Positions 15,226-24,727 of a DNA stretch of 35,472 bases are shown here, piece after piece. Position numbers and translations under genes: made by a program. The DNA lies in assembly GCA_036374175.1 (NCBI GenBank), contig DASUUH010000001.1, forward strand, positions 1 through 35,472, given 5' to 3'. How positions within the stretch are numbered: the stretch's first letter is position 1; each line of letters starts with the position of its first letter. Source of the DNA: JASLBX01 sp036374175 (GTDB lineage Bacteria > Actinomycetota > Actinomycetes > Jiangellales > Jiangellaceae). The notes under the pieces were generated by a model, which saw only the letters and a list, made by a program, of their open reading frames with translations, ran no database searches and was not told the origin of the DNA.

Positions 15226-16583
15226 GCCCGCAACCAATTGCGGGCGTGGAACCGGTCGAGTTGCTACGCCAACTCCTACGCATCCGCAGCGTCAACCCGC
15301 CTGGTGACGAAGCAGGCGTCGCGGAGATCCTGGAGCAGTATCTGGGCGACGCCGGCCTAAAGACGACGATCGTGACCTCGCCATGCGGTCGCGTGAACCT
15401 TGTCGCACGCGTGGAAGGGCCCCGGGATCGTCCCGCGCTGGTGCTGCTCTCTCACAGCGATGTCGTGCCCATCGAGGAGGACAGCTGGACTCGCGATCCC
15501 TTCGGCGCCGAGCTTCACGACGGTTTCGTCTGGGGCCGAGGCGCGCTGGACATGAAGGGGATAGCGGTCATGCACGCCGCTGCGGCGTCCGGTCTCGTCC
15601 GAGCCGCTCGTCGGCTCGGACGCGAGGTCATCGTCGTGGTAGTGGCCGACGAGGAGGCCGGCGCAGACGAGGGCGCACACTGGCTGCTCGACGAGCATGC
15701 GGCGCTCGTCGGCTTCGGCGAGGGACGGCCCGCACCGGAGGTCATCGGCGAAGGCGCGTACGGCATCACCGGTGTACTAGGCCGGCCCGTGATCCCCGTC
15801 GCGCTGGGCGAGAAAACCGCCGTATGGTTCGAAATCCTGGCGGATGGCGACTCTGGACATGGCGCCCTGCCGCCGGCGGACCAGGCACCGGTCAAGCTGG
15901 CCGAGATCATCACCCACGCGGCCGGGTTCGGCACCCCTCGGGTTCATCCCGTGTTGCGTGAGCAGTTCGCCACCCTCGCCGAAGCGGCCTCAGGCGCCCA
16001 GGCGGCGGTGTTCCGTGCGCTCGCATCGCCCGCGGGGCCGGCGGTCTCGCGGTTGATCGCATCAAAGCTTCGACAGGCCGGCGCGCTCGGGCTGCTGTTG
16101 TCGGACTCCATCACACCGACCGCGATCACCACGGGGTACAAGTCCAATGTCGTGCCCGGTGAGGCCCGTGCCTCGTTCGACTGCCGGCTGCTGCCCGACA
16201 CTGACATTGACGACTTCGTCTCGTCGCACGACAAGAATGCCCGCCGCCGGGGCGGCCGGATCATCAATGTCGTGCAAAAGGGCCACGGCCCAGTCAGCGG
16301 CAAAGGGCCGCTGCTGGATCTGCTGAATGAAGTGTCACGGCAGATCGTGCCAGCCGGGCTGCCGATCGTGTCGCTGTCGCCGGGCATCACTGACCTGCGC
16401 TTCTTCCGGGCACGTGGTGCGACTGGATACGGCTGGACTCCGCTGGTACTGGCGCCGGATCTGCTCACCACCATTCACGGCCACGACGAGCGGATACCAG
16501 TCACAGAGTTCGAGAGGGCGGTTATGGCCATGTCCGATGCCGTAGCCCGCGCCGCCACGTTCGAGACGAAAGGGCTTTCATAG
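15222..16583 (+). CDS. M20/M25/M40 family metallopeptidase
   Basis: 453 residues. Zinc-binding motifs typical of the M20 clan are visible: HSDVVP (H78, D80), the bridging aspartate in GRGALDMKG, the catalytic DEEAGADEG pair and a terminal HGHDERIPV histidine. The order is a catalytic domain, then a lid/dimerisation domain and the catalytic domain again, as in carboxypeptidases and amidohydrolases that cleave dipeptides or N-acylated amino acids. The size fits the longer CPG2/ArgE-like members. The ATG at 15222 overlaps the oxidase stop (ATGA), so the two are translationally coupled. This is an unusual pairing, and no shared pathway is obvious. Exact substrate unknown. Confidence 0.92.
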   Translation: MSPQPIAGVEPVELLRQLLRIRSVNPPGDEAGVAEILEQYLGDAGLKTTIVTSPCGRVNLVARVEGPRDRPALVLLSHSDVVPIEEDSWTRDPFGAELHDGFVWGRGALDMKGIAVMHAAAASGLVRAARRLGREVIVVVVADEEAGADEGAHWLLDEHAALVGFGEGRPAPEVIGEGAYGITGVLGRPVIPVALGEKTAVWFEILADGDSGHGALPPADQAPVKLAEIITHAAGFGTPRVHPVLREQFATLAEAASGAQAAVFRALASPAGPAVSRLIASKLRQAGALGLLLSDSITPTAITTGYKSNVVPGEARASFDCRLLPDTDIDDFVSSHDKNARRRGGRIINVVQKGHGPVSGKGPLLDLLNEVSRQIVPAGLPIVSLSPGITDLRFFRARGATGYGWTPLVLAPDLLTTIHGHDERIPVTEFERAVMAMSDAVARAATFETKGLS

Positions 16584-16587
16584 AAAC

Positions 16588-16615
16588 AACCGACAAGCGG
16601 TCGAACCCGTCGGTT
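16588..16615. terminator. Possible stem-loop after the peptidase gene
   Basis: AACCGAC (16588-16594) and GTCGGTT (16609-16615) form a 7-bp stem around a 14-nt loop, five nucleotides after the peptidase stop. There is no U tract; the position is right for a terminator. Confidence 0.4.
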
Positions 16616-16703
16616 AATCTGTATGGGCCCTTCTTGGTTCTCGCCTGACGGGTGGACGCTCATGTATGAACCTGTGGTGATCACAAAACCGCTGGGATGA
16701 GCA

Positions 16704-19700
16704 GTGGTGGAGGTTCGCCTGCTCGGACCCTTTGAGCTCGTCCAGGGCGGGCTCATCAAGGAGTTGACAGGTCCCGCTGAGCGGGTCCTGCTTGCGCTCT
16801 TGGCCACCGCACCCGGCCGAGTCTTCACCACCGAAAGGCTTATCGATGAGCTGTGGGGTGAATCGCTGCCGGCCAACCCAGGCAATGCGCTGCACCTTCG
16901 TGTCTCCAAGCTCCGCCGTACGGTCGGCGGCGCTGTCGCCAGAACCCCTGCCGGCTACCGCCTTGACGTGGATCCCGAGAATGTGGACGCCGTCCTGTTC
17001 ACCCGCCTCATAGCCAAGCGAGCGTTCGCTGATGCACTCGCTCTGTGGCGCGGAGCGCCGCTCGCCGAGTTCATGGATTACGAATGGGCTCGTACGGAGG
17101 CGGCGCGACTCGAGGAGTTGTACGCGACCGCTACCGAAGAACTCGTCGATGCGAAGCTCGCGGCCGGCGAGCACGTTGCACTCGTGCCAGAACTTGAACA
17201 GCTCATTGCCGCCCAACCGCTGCGGGAGCGCCTCAGAAGCCAACTCATGGTCGCGTTGTACCGCTGTGGTCGCGCTGCCGATGCACTCGCCGCGTACCAG
17301 TCGTTCCGGCGCCTTCTCAACGACGAACTCGGCATCGAGCCCTCCCCGACCCTGCGTCAGCTCGAGACGGCCATCCTGCGCGACGACCCGTCCCTGGAGG
17401 TACCCACGACGGTTTCGCCGCGGACGAACCTTCCTGCGGCGCTCAGCTCGCTGATCGGACGCGACCGTGATCTGCACCGGCTCAACGACGCCATTGCGCA
17501 CACCAGGCTGGTGACGCTGATCGGTCCGGGCGGTGTGGGCAAGACCACGTTGGCGATCGCCGCCGCGAGGCAGACCACGGGTGAATATGCGGACGGTGTC
17601 TGGTTCATCGCACTGGCGAGCGTGACCAACGGCAGGAGGATTCCTGGCGTGGTCGCGCAGACGCTCCGCATCGCGGATCCCGACAGTTCGTCGCTACAGC
17701 GGCTCGTATCGTCCTGGCTGGCCGAGCGGCATGTGTTGCTGCTGCTCGACAACTGCGAGCACCTCGCAGACCCCTGCGCCCATTTCGTCGAACGGCTTCT
17801 GCGCTCCACCGGCGACCGCGTGCACATTCTCGCCACCAGCCGTGAAGCGCTCGGGGTTCCCGGCGAGTTGCAGATACCCGTCCAACCCCTCGCCACTGAA
17901 GAAGCGGTGTCGCTGTTCACCGAGCGGGCGGCCAGCGTCGCGCCGGACTTCGACCCGGCTACCAGCTTTGAGCACGTCCGGCGGATCTGTGAACGCCTCG
18001 ACGGCATGCCGCTGGCGATCGAGCTCGCGGCGGCCCGGGTCAAGATGCTGCAACCGGAGGAGATCGCGGCCCGCCTGGACGACCGCTTCCGCCTGCTGAC
18101 CTCCGGTCCCAGGACCGCCGAGGCGCGACACAAGACACTGCGGGCGACGGTGGACTGGAGCCACGCCTTGCTCTCCAGCGATGAGCAGGCGCTTTTCCGG
18201 CGGGTTGCAGTCTTCCGCGGAGGATGGACGCTCGACGCAGCCGAAGCGGTCTGTGCCTCGCCCGCCGGCGAGGACGTCATCGACCTGCTCAGCCGGCTGG
18301 TGGACCGCTCGCTCGTGGTGGCCGATGCCGGCCGCTTTCGCATGCTCGAGACGATCAATGCATATGCCAGGGAATTGCTCGATAGAAGCGGCGAACGGGC
18401 CACGCTGGCGCGGCGGCATGCCTTGTTCTTCGCAGAGTTCGCCGAACGTGCCGAGCCACACCTGCGCGGGCCGCATCAGCAGATTTGGCTCGAACGGATC
18501 CGTAGCGAGGAACCAAACCTGCGGCAGGCGCTGGACTGGGCACGTGCACAGCAGGATTCGGAGATGGCGTTGCGCCTCGCCGGATCGCTCGGCTGGTACT
18601 GGTACGTCGGCCGCCAAATCGATGGCCGTTCTTACATCAGCGCCGCACTGGACGTGCCTGGACCCGGGTCCGACGCGGCACGGGCGCGGGCACTACAGGC
18701 CCTCTCCCTGGCCGTGCGTCCGGTGGGGTGCATCGTCCATCCAACGCCGGAAGGCGCGCGAGCGGCCGAGGAGAGCCTGGTCTTGTTTCGGCGGGCAGAA
18801 GATGAGCCCAGCGCGGCGATCTCACAACTCCTCGCGGCCGTCGAAGGAGTCGCGGCCAAAGATTCAGACCGGTACGTCGGCATGGTGAACCAGGCCCGGT
18901 CGACGCTACGGTCTTACGGGGATGACTGGGGCGTGGCACTCGGCGACTTCGTCGAGATGGAGATCCGATTGCATCACGGGCAAGTAGCGGCTGCATTGGC
19001 ATTCGGACACGAGGCAGCACGAGCGTTCGACACGCTGGACGACGACTGGGGGCGGTCGGCGGTGATGCTGCATCTCGGATACGGGCTGCGATTAGCCGGG
19101 CGGGTCGACGAGGCAGAGGACATCCTGCACCGCGCCGTCGTACTGAGCCGGGCCGGCGGACTGCCCAATAACCTCGCCCGCTCGTTCGTCGAGCTCGGCG
19201 AAGCCCGGCTCTATCGCGGGGATGCAACGGGCGCCTTGGAGTGGTTCGCCGAATGTGAAACGGTCGCTCGCGACCTTGGCAACGACACGTTGATGGCGCT
19301 CGCGGCACTTGGACGAGGCGCAGCGAGCCGCCTCCAAGGACACATCTCCGAAGCCGAAGGCCACCACCAGCAGGCGTTGGCGCTATCCACCGGAACCGCC
19401 TTCGGGAAAGGGGTACTCCGGGCACGGATCGGTCTGGCCGCTGCTCGTCTCGACACCGGCGTGACGGCACAGGTTGCCTCAGAGCTGCGGGAGGCACGAA
19501 CAAGTGCGGAGGCGATTGGGGACGACGGGTTGATTGTGGCCGCGATCGAGCAGCTCGCCCGCGCGGCCGCGCTCAGTGGCGACACTGATGCATTCCAGGC
19601 GCTGCTGGCCGAGGCTGGAGGACGCCGGTCCGCCACGGCCCGCCCCCGTGGTGCCCTTGACCGGCGCGATGTCGTCGACCCGCGAGCACGCGAGGCTCAT

Positions 19701-19709
19701 CGCGCGTAG
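16704..19709 (+). CDS. AfsR/SARP-type regulator: BTAD + NB-ARC ATPase + TPR-like repeats
   Basis: 1001 residues, starting at GTG 16704. A winged helix (about 1-95: VRLLGPFEL ... LRVSKLRR) is followed by the bacterial transcriptional activation domain (about 95-240, ending near ELGIEPSPTLRQLE). An ATPase of the NB-ARC/STAND type starts with Walker A GPGGVGKTT (near 274-282) and Walker B HVLLLLDNCEH. Helical repeats of TPR type fill most of the last 400 residues. This is the AfsR/DnrI-like architecture in which nucleotide binding and repeats control DNA binding; such proteins often activate secondary metabolism or stress genes. No biosynthetic cluster is visible here, so the target is unknown. 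The 3' end overlaps the convergent HMA-like gene by 13 nt. Confidence 0.92.
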   Translation: MVEVRLLGPFELVQGGLIKELTGPAERVLLALLATAPGRVFTTERLIDELWGESLPANPGNALHLRVSKLRRTVGGAVARTPAGYRLDVDPENVDAVLFTRLIAKRAFADALALWRGAPLAEFMDYEWARTEAARLEELYATATEELVDAKLAAGEHVALVPELEQLIAAQPLRERLRSQLMVALYRCGRAADALAAYQSFRRLLNDELGIEPSPTLRQLETAILRDDPSLEVPTTVSPRTNLPAALSSLIGRDRDLHRLNDAIAHTRLVTLIGPGGVGKTTLAIAAARQTTGEYADGVWFIALASVTNGRRIPGVVAQTLRIADPDSSSLQRLVSSWLAERHVLLLLDNCEHLADPCAHFVERLLRSTGDRVHILATSREALGVPGELQIPVQPLATEEAVSLFTERAASVAPDFDPATSFEHVRRICERLDGMPLAIELAAARVKMLQPEEIAARLDDRFRLLTSGPRTAEARHKTLRATVDWSHALLSSDEQALFRRVAVFRGGWTLDAAEAVCASPAGEDVIDLLSRLVDRSLVVADAGRFRMLETINAYARELLDRSGERATLARRHALFFAEFAERAEPHLRGPHQQIWLERIRSEEPNLRQALDWARAQQDSEMALRLAGSLGWYWYVGRQIDGRSYISAALDVPGPGSDAARARALQALSLAVRPVGCIVHPTPEGARAAEESLVLFRRAEDEPSAAISQLLAAVEGVAAKDSDRYVGMVNQARSTLRSYGDDWGVALGDFVEMEIRLHHGQVAAALAFGHEAARAFDTLDDDWGRSAVMLHLGYGLRLAGRVDEAEDILHRAVVLSRAGGLPNNLARSFVELGEARLYRGDATGALEWFAECETVARDLGNDTLMALAALGRGAASRLQGHISEAEGHHQQALALSTGTAFGKGVLRARIGLAAARLDTGVTAQVASELREARTSAEAIGDDGLIVAAIEQLARAAALSGDTDAFQALLAEAGGRRSATARPRGALDRRDVVDPRAREAHRA

Positions 19710-19891
19710 TAGCCCGTCGCAGCTATAGCGGCGCGAATTTCAGTCGGCGACACATCGCTTCCCTCGACCTGGACCCGCTTGGTGGTCAGATCGATCTGAA
19801 GGGCGACGACGCCGTCCACATCGGCGAGCGCAGCGCTGATTGCCCGCACATCGTGGCGGCAGTTCATGTCGGGCACCGTCACAACGATCAT
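19697..19891 (-). CDS. Small HMA-like (heavy-metal-associated fold) protein lacking the second cysteine
   Basis: 64 residues with the beta-alpha-beta-beta-alpha-beta pattern of HMA/CopZ chaperones: MIVVTVPDMNCRHDVRAIS, a GVVALQIDLTTKRVQV middle and an EIRAAIAATGY end. In copper chaperones the loop is M-x-C-x-x-C. Here C11 is present, but the position of the second cysteine is aspartate (D14) in MNCRHD. A two-thiol Cu(I) site is therefore not possible, and metal binding, if any, differs. The fold is recognised with good confidence; the function is not. Its 3' end overlaps the regulator at 16704 tail to tail by 13 nt, and it is about 155 nt downstream of the LAL gene on the same strand, so it may be read from that transcript. 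Confidence 0.75.
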   Translation of the reverse strand: MIVVTVPDMNCRHDVRAISAALADVDGVVALQIDLTTKRVQVEGSDVSPTEIRAAIAATGYYAR

Positions 19892-19928
19892 GCTCTGCTG
19901 CCCAACTCGGGGGCGAATGTGCTCATGG

Positions 19929-19951
19929 CACCACCGTGAATCTTCGTGGTG
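19929..19951 (-). terminator. Weak stem-loop between the LAL and HMA-like genes
   Basis: CACCAC (19929-19934) and GTGGTG (19946-19951) can pair around an 11-nt loop. It lies in the 156-nt gap after the LAL gene stop and could attenuate read-through into the HMA-like gene. It has no U tract. Confidence 0.25.
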
Positions 19952-20047
19952 TCCAATCGCTGTCCGTCTCTCGGGTACGCGTCGCCGCGGCGAAGTGCGA
20001 GCAGACAGTAGATCGACAGAGCAAGCTGGCTCGCTCCCGATACACCG

Positions 20048-22906
20048 CTACGGGGTGAGCTGGCCGCGCTCGCCGGGCGCGTCGATGGCGGTGACCCACG
20101 CAGCGATCTCGGAGCGCCGGCTGGCGCCGAGCTTGGTGCGGATGTGTTCCAGGTGAGACCCGGCGGTCCGTACGGTGATCCGCAGTTCGTCGGCGATCTC
20201 GCGGTTTGTCAGCCCGCGGGCTACCAGCCGCGCGACCTCGAACTCACGCATGGTCAGTGGCGACCACGGCTGTTCTTCGTCGTACCGGTCGAGCCGTGCG
20301 CCGATCTCAGTGGCGGTTTTCAGCAGCGGCTGGGCGGCCACCGTGGTCGCCGCCGCGCGCACCTCCGCAACGAGCGCTGCAGCCTGGGTGCGGCGGTTCG
20401 AGGCGAGTTCGCAGCGAGCCAGGTCGAGAGCACACCACTGGGATTCCCACCACCGGCTGCGCTCAGACCAGGCGGCATGGGCGGTCACGAGCCGCTCTCG
20501 GGCTTTGCCGGTGCGGCCCGCGGCCAGCTCTATAAGACCGGCGGCGTGGTCGATCGCGGGCAACGTGCCCGGAATCCCTCGCCCGAGCAGGTCGCCGCCG
20601 ACCGCGTGCGCCCACTCCCCCGCAGCCGCCACGTCGTACAGCCCAAGCCGCGCCCGGGTGCCGGTCACTAGATAAGGGAAGAGGTTGGCCGCGTCGGCCA
20701 CCTGATGTGACGCGGCATATCCAGCATCGGTCAGGCTCACTGCGTCGGCCCAGTCCTGCCGGAGCACGGCGCGCTCCGCCAAACCCCACAGGGCTGGTGA
20801 GTAGCGTTGCAGCTCGCCCATCTCCTCGCCGGCGGCCCGCGCCTCGCTCAGCCACCGCGCCGCTGAGTCCAGCTGGCCTCGCCCCAGGGCAAGGAAACCC
20901 GAGACATGCAGGGCGATGATGCGGGTCGTGATGCCACCTTCACCTTCGGCAAGCACCTGCTGCGTGGCCAGGTCCGCCTCGTCCCAGCGGCCCTGGCACC
21001 ACCAGACATGGGCCTGGTGGGCGGCCATGTAGTGCCGGTGGTTCCACTGCTCGGTGCGGGTGGCGTATTCGATGCCCTCGGCCAGCCAGTGCTCGGCCCG
21101 CGGGTACTCCACCAGTGTCGAGGCCGATGACCCGATCATCCGGTAGCCCCGGGCCGCCTCAGCCTCCAAGTCAAGCTCGGCGGCCCGCTGGATGGACTCC
21201 TCCAGCCGGGCCCAGCCCTCGTCCATCCGTCCGGCGAACACCAGGACCGATCCCAGCGTCGCTGTCGTGTTGAGCCGGATCCGCTCGTCTGACTCATCCG
21301 TCGAAGCGAGCGCATCCAAGCTGGCGGTGATGGCCTCGTCGAGGCGGTCGTCGACCAGGTATGCCGCCGCGGTCGCCGCCATCAAGGCGGCCCGAACGTG
21401 CTGCGCGTCGTCCCCCGTCGCGTCACGGATCTCGTCGAGCCCTCCTTTGAGCAGGGAGATGCGCACCGGCAGCGGCTCGCCGAGCAGGTGCCGTGCTGCT
21501 ACCAGCCCCGGCAGCAAGGATGCCGCACTGACCACATCGCCCTCCTCGAGCAGCAGCGCACGCGCGCGGCTGAAGTCCTCGGCCGCCTGCGCGTTGTGGT
21601 CGGTCGCTGCGGCCTCGGCCGCCTGCCGGGCGAGGACATCGGCCAACCGCCGGCGATCGCCGTCACGTAGGCACCGCAATGCCCTGCCCAGGAGCTCGAG
21701 CGCCTCCTGGTGCGCCGAGAGCGCGGCGGCGCGTTCGGCCGCAGCCGCAGCCGCTGCCGATGCCTCGGCGAACTGGCCCGCCGCCTCATGATGAGCCGAC
21801 CGGTACCCGTCGCCGCCAAGCTCCGCGCGACGGCGAGCCGCCTCTGCCACCCGGCCGTGCAGCTCGCGGCGCCTGGCCAGCGGCGCGCTGGCCTCGATGG
21901 CGTCGCGGATCAGCGCGTGCCGGAACTCGAACCAGCCGGCGGACTCCTCTTGCACGAAGTGCAGATCCACCAGCTCGTCCAGGCCGGCCGCAGCCTCTTC
22001 CGCGGAGCATCCCTCGACCTCGGCGAGCAGGTCGAGGTCGAAGCTCCGGCCGATGACTGCCGCGGCGACCGCCGCATCCCTGGAGGGTGCTGAGAGCGCG
22101 GCGAACCGCTGCCCGATCGCCTCGGCAAGCGTCTCAGGTACGTACGTCGCGTCCGCGTCGAGGTGTCCGTGTACGGCCGCCGCCGCTAGCTCCTCGACCA
22201 ACAGCGGCACTCCACCCGAACGGTGATGTACAAGCTCGACGAGTCTGCGTGAGGGCGCCTGGACGAAGTCACGCACCACCTGCTCGGTGTGAGTGAGATC
22301 CAGCCGAGGCAGCAGGATTTCGTCGGCCATCCGCTGGAGAAGCAATCGGGACCGCCAGATCCGGATCGGCGCGTCCTGCTGTGGCTCGTCAGTTCGCAGC
22401 GTTCCCACAACCAGCAGCGGGAGGGACGGCACTCGGCGAGCCAGGTGGGCTATGACCTCCAAGCTCAGTTCGTCGCACCAATGCAGGTCTTCCAGCGCCA
22501 GGAGAGCTGGACCATCCTCGCACAGCGACACCAACTGATTGACGGCCTCCAGGACGACGAGCCGGCGGCGCCGGTGCGCGTCCCCCGACTCTGCCGACGC
22601 TTCAATCACACCAGCCAGATCCCGCACCAGCGCATGCCCCCGGGCCGCCACATCGGGTCGCTCCGAGCGAGACATCGCGTGCCCGAGGTCCAGTAGCAGC
22701 CCCCCGGACAGTTCGACGTCCTGCGGGAAGGCACCGGCGGCCCATTGGCTGAACCCCTGAGCCGCGGCCAGGTCCTGCAGGGCGTGGAGCAGCCGGGTCT
22801 TGCCGATACCGGCCTCACCGGCCAGCAGCAGCACCTGGCCGGCGCCCTCGCCTGCTGCGGTCAGGCGGCGCTCGGCAACAGCGAGCAGCGTGTGCCTGCC
22901 ATGCAT
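20048..22906 (-). CDS. LuxR family regulator with AAA/STAND ATPase (LAL type)
   Basis: About 952 residues from ATG 22906. Walker A GEAGIGKT is at residues 30-37 and a Walker B-like LLALEDLHWCDE follows; the middle is alpha-helical and alanine-rich, as in MalT-like proteins. The C-terminus has a LuxR helix-turn-helix: PLTMREFEVARLVARGLTNR, then the TAGSHLEHIRTKLGASRR recognition region. Starts further upstream (GTG near 22930, ATG 22960, 22981 or 23062) are possible. The last would leave only about 18 nt to the divergent methyltransferase, so a later start is preferred. Family members sense an inducer through the ATPase and activate transcription, often of uptake or secondary-metabolite genes. 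The divergent methyltransferase is a possible target, by position only. Confidence 0.9.
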   Translation of the reverse strand: MHGRHTLLAVAERRLTAAGEGAGQVLLLAGEAGIGKTRLLHALQDLAAAQGFSQWAAGAFPQDVELSGGLLLDLGHAMSRSERPDVAARGHALVRDLAGVIEASAESGDAHRRRRLVVLEAVNQLVSLCEDGPALLALEDLHWCDELSLEVIAHLARRVPSLPLLVVGTLRTDEPQQDAPIRIWRSRLLLQRMADEILLPRLDLTHTEQVVRDFVQAPSRRLVELVHHRSGGVPLLVEELAAAAVHGHLDADATYVPETLAEAIGQRFAALSAPSRDAAVAAAVIGRSFDLDLLAEVEGCSAEEAAAGLDELVDLHFVQEESAGWFEFRHALIRDAIEASAPLARRRELHGRVAEAARRRAELGGDGYRSAHHEAAGQFAEASAAAAAAAERAAALSAHQEALELLGRALRCLRDGDRRRLADVLARQAAEAAATDHNAQAAEDFSRARALLLEEGDVVSAASLLPGLVAARHLLGEPLPVRISLLKGGLDEIRDATGDDAQHVRAALMAATAAAYLVDDRLDEAITASLDALASTDESDERIRLNTTATLGSVLVFAGRMDEGWARLEESIQRAAELDLEAEAARGYRMIGSSASTLVEYPRAEHWLAEGIEYATRTEQWNHRHYMAAHQAHVWWCQGRWDEADLATQQVLAEGEGGITTRIIALHVSGFLALGRGQLDSAARWLSEARAAGEEMGELQRYSPALWGLAERAVLRQDWADAVSLTDAGYAASHQVADAANLFPYLVTGTRARLGLYDVAAAGEWAHAVGGDLLGRGIPGTLPAIDHAAGLIELAAGRTGKARERLVTAHAAWSERSRWWESQWCALDLARCELASNRRTQAAALVAEVRAAATTVAAQPLLKTATEIGARLDRYDEEQPWSPLTMREFEVARLVARGLTNREIADELRITVRTAGSHLEHIRTKLGASRRSEIAAWVTAIDAPGERGQLTP

Positions 22907-23080
22907 CACGCGAGCACTGATTCCCGTCACCACTCCCCCCACCGATATCCGCGGCCACATCGCCCCCAACTCATCGGGCATTCGACCGATGACCGCCGCG
23001 CCGTTCCCCTTGAACCTTAAGACCAGCACAGCTGGGCCGGCCCAAATCTCCCAACGCAACACCGCAAAGGAATGGAAGAG

Positions 23081-23929
23081 ATGACAACTCAGATAGACGC
23101 AGCAGCGAACGACGCACTAAAGGCGCGGCACCGCGCGATGTGGGCGCTCGGCGACTACCCCGCTGTCGCAACCGAAGTGATCGCCAAGCTCGGCGATGTG
23201 ATTGTGAACGCATGCGGCATCGCGCCCGGTGATCGGGTGCTCGACGTAGCGGCCGGCAGCGGCAACGCCGCCATTCCCGCTGCGCTACGGGGCGCCACCG
23301 TGGTGGCGAGCGACTTGACTCCGGAACTGTTCGACGCCGGTCGCAAGCTGGCCGCACTGCACGGAGTCAGCGTCGAGTGGGTCGAGGGTGATGCCGAAGC
23401 ACTGCCCTACGGCGACGGCGAGTTCGACGTCGTGATGTCGACGGTGGGCGTGATGTTCGCGCCGTACCACCAGGCCAGTGCTGACGAGCTGGTCCGCGTG
23501 ACCCGCCCGGGAGGAACCATCGGGCTCATCAGCTGGACACCGGAAGGCTTCATCGGGCAGATGTTCGCGGTCATGAAGCCCTACGCTCCGCCTCCGCCGC
23601 CGGGGGCCCAGCCGCCACCGCTGTGGGGGCGTCCCACCCACGTGCAGCAGCTGCTCGCCGACCGGGTCGACGAGTTCGATGTGCACCGCCAACAGCTGCG
23701 GGTGGACCGGTTCGCCTCGCCCGAGGAGTTCCGGGACTTCTTCAAGCGCTGCTACGGCCCCACGATCGCGACCTACCGCAACATCGGAGGCGACCCGGCG
23801 CGGGTCGCAGAGCTGGACCGCGAGCTCGTCGAGCTGGCCCGCCAGCACAGCTATGACGACGGCGGATTCGTCATGGAGTGGGAATACCTGCTGGTCACGG
23901 CCCGCAGGTCCGAGCACGGCCAAGCCTGA
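23081..23929 (+). CDS. Class I SAM-dependent methyltransferase
   Basis: 282 residues. Motif I is VLDVAAGSGNAA (53-64), with the acidic residue D78 ending strand 2 (VVASDLT). A motif II-like region is EFDVVMSTVGVMFAP and motif III RVTRPGGTIGLI. This is the UbiE/Methyltransf_11 type of Rossmann fold, which transfers a methyl group to a small molecule or quinone-like substrate. The ATG at 23081 is chosen because AAAGGA lies about 9 nt upstream; the ATG at 23072 is too close to that site. It is divergent from a LAL regulator. Nothing beside it identifies the substrate. A small hairpin follows at 23943-23958. Confidence 0.9.
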   Translation: MTTQIDAAANDALKARHRAMWALGDYPAVATEVIAKLGDVIVNACGIAPGDRVLDVAAGSGNAAIPAALRGATVVASDLTPELFDAGRKLAALHGVSVEWVEGDAEALPYGDGEFDVVMSTVGVMFAPYHQASADELVRVTRPGGTIGLISWTPEGFIGQMFAVMKPYAPPPPPGAQPPPLWGRPTHVQQLLADRVDEFDVHRQQLRVDRFASPEEFRDFFKRCYGPTIATYRNIGGDPARVAELDRELVELARQHSYDDGGFVMEWEYLLVTARRSEHGQA

Positions 23930-23942
23930 TTCTGCTCAACCG

Positions 23943-23958
23943 CCAGCCATCGGGCTGG
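23943..23958. terminator. Short hairpin between methyltransferase and DUF3455 genes
   Basis: CCAGCC, a 4-nt loop ATCG, then GGCTGG: a 6-bp stem 14 nt after the methyltransferase stop. It is weak, with no U tract. Confidence 0.3.
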
Positions 23959-24000
23959 ATCACCAACACAAGACAAGCATCGATCTGAAGGGAATTCACC

Positions 24001-24561
24001 ATGAAAAGCCTCATCCGAACCTGTCGTCATCTCGCGGTTGGACTCGTGATCGCTGCCGCGGTCATGTCTCCCGCTCAAGGTGCCCACGCCGGACCTTCTA
24101 ATCCAGAGGTACCAGGCACCATCGCTGTTCCCGAAGGAAACAAACTGTTCCGGGTCGGTCACGCAGTCGGGGTGCAGATCTACTCCTGCAATGCCACATC
24201 GGGCGGCCTCAAATGGGAGTTCGTCGCACCACGGGCGGACGTGTACAACGATCAGGGCAAGCTCATCATGACCCACTTCGGCGGGCCGACGTGGCAGGCC
24301 GGGGACGGTAGTGCGGTCGTGGGCCGTCGAGAAGCCGGCGTCAACGTCGACCCCACGGCCGTTGACTGGCTTCTTCTCTCCGTTGCGTCGAGCAGCGCCG
24401 GCGAAGGCGATCAGCTCACGGGCACCACTTTCATCCAGCGGACCGCAACCTCGGGTGGCATCGCGCCGGATGCCGCGGAGTGCAACGCCGAAACGGTGGG
24501 GAATCAGGCCGAGGTCCCCTACACCGCTGACTATTACTTCTGGAAGGCCAAGAACAGCTGA
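24001..24561 (+). CDS. Secreted DUF3455 domain protein
   Basis: 186 residues with a Sec signal peptide: basic start MKSLIRTCR, a hydrophobic core around LAVGLVIAAAVM, and an A-H-A type cleavage site near residue 30. The mature part fits DUF3455: VPEGNKLFRVGHAVGVQIYS near the start, then a central W-x-F-V-A-P-x-A-x-V-Y stretch and the end NQAEVPYTADYYFWKA. Two cysteines (in IYSCNA and AECNA) could form a disulfide, as expected for an exported protein. The family is of unknown function and common in soil bacteria. GAAGGG lies about 10 nt upstream of the ATG. A strong terminator follows 40 nt after the stop. Confidence 0.88.
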   Translation: MKSLIRTCRHLAVGLVIAAAVMSPAQGAHAGPSNPEVPGTIAVPEGNKLFRVGHAVGVQIYSCNATSGGLKWEFVAPRADVYNDQGKLIMTHFGGPTWQAGDGSAVVGRREAGVNVDPTAVDWLLLSVASSSAGEGDQLTGTTFIQRTATSGGIAPDAAECNAETVGNQAEVPYTADYYFWKAKNS

Positions 24562-24601
24562 CCTCAAGGTGAGGATCAATCGGCCCAGGCGTCAAGTGAA
24601 G

Positions 24602-24639
24602 CGACGGCGAGCAGGACGTTATCGTCCTGCTCGCCGTCG
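24602..24639 (+). terminator. Strong 17-bp stem-loop terminator
   Basis: CGACGGCGAGCAGGACG (24602-24618), loop TTAT, and the perfect complement CGTCCTGCTCGCCGTCG (24623-24639). The 17 paired bases are without a mismatch. It begins 40 nt after the DUF3455 stop. A T-run is lacking beyond a short T/G stretch, which is common in actinobacteria. Confidence 0.85.
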
Positions 24640-24727
24640 TCGTGTTCGGACCTGGCCCGGCCCTTCTTCGCTGTGAACCCCTTCCGTCGGTCCGGACCCT
24701 GTGGGGCGGTGCGCGCGTACGCAACTT

